Assembly: GCA_900540545.1 (NCBI GenBank)
Contig: UQGJ01000073.1
Span: 1-12,581, forward strand
DNA length: 12,581 nt
Direction of reading: 5' to 3'
From: an uncultured Eubacteriales bacterium
GTDB lineage: Bacteria; Bacillota; Clostridia; Oscillospirales; Oscillospiraceae
The stretch's first letter is position 1. Each line of letters opens with the position of its first letter. A model generated the notes under the pieces. That model saw nothing but the letters and a program-made list of their open reading frames with translations. It did no database searches and was not told where the DNA came from. The translations under genes were made by a program, and so were the position numbers. Shown piece after piece: positions 12,566-12,581 of the stretch.

Positions 12566-12581
12566 GGAAAGAAAACCAGGG

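Noticed and set aside
1..12581. CRISPR array, tRNA, rRNA or transposase
   Set aside because: No regularly spaced identical repeats, no tRNA/rRNA-like sequence and no transposase or integrase motif were seen on either strand.

Overview
The window is GC-rich, tightly packed, double-sided bacterial DNA. It looks like a high-GC gut Clostridia genome (Oscillospiraceae-like, in the style of Flavonifractor or Lawsonibacter). The basis is Bacillota-typical families (XpaC/TelA pair, PadR with DUF2812 proteins, DUF4234, DUF2752), strong AGGAGG-type ribosome binding sites and consensus sigma-A promoters with 17-bp spacers. The genus is inference; no marker gene here settles it. No rRNA, tRNA, CRISPR array, transposase or integrase was seen.

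Region 1 (1-3311, minus strand) is a four-gene envelope/stress operon: xpaC-like, then telA-like, then a divergent LemA-like protein, then a TPM-domain (YgcG-type) protein cut by the left edge. Region 2 (3340-3385) holds two overlapping divergent promoters whose -35 boxes abut as a near-palindrome. Region 3 (3424-6295, plus strand) carries housekeeping genes: threonine ammonia-lyase with an ACT domain, a 393-base structured intergenic stretch with a paired inverted-repeat element, ribulose-phosphate 3-epimerase, and recR.

Region 4 (about 6300-7320) is visibly AT-richer and looks acquired: a XRE-type regulator with a consensus promoter, followed by a 56-residue protein resembling DUF2188. Region 5 (7326-8070, plus strand) is a two-gene membrane-protein operon (DUF4234, DUF2752).

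Region 6 (8067-12449, minus strand) is the most interesting part. A PadR repressor is followed, with overlaps or gaps of a few bases, by three tandem paralogues, each with a cytosolic DUF2812 domain, three membrane segments and a shared C-terminal outer domain. A flavodoxin-fold NAD(P)H oxidoreductase follows 6 bases later. Two 19-bp palindromes, one between the -35 and -10 boxes and one at the expected start of transcription, look like PadR operators. I infer an autorepressed membrane sensing or stress operon that ends in a redox enzyme; its function is not known to me.
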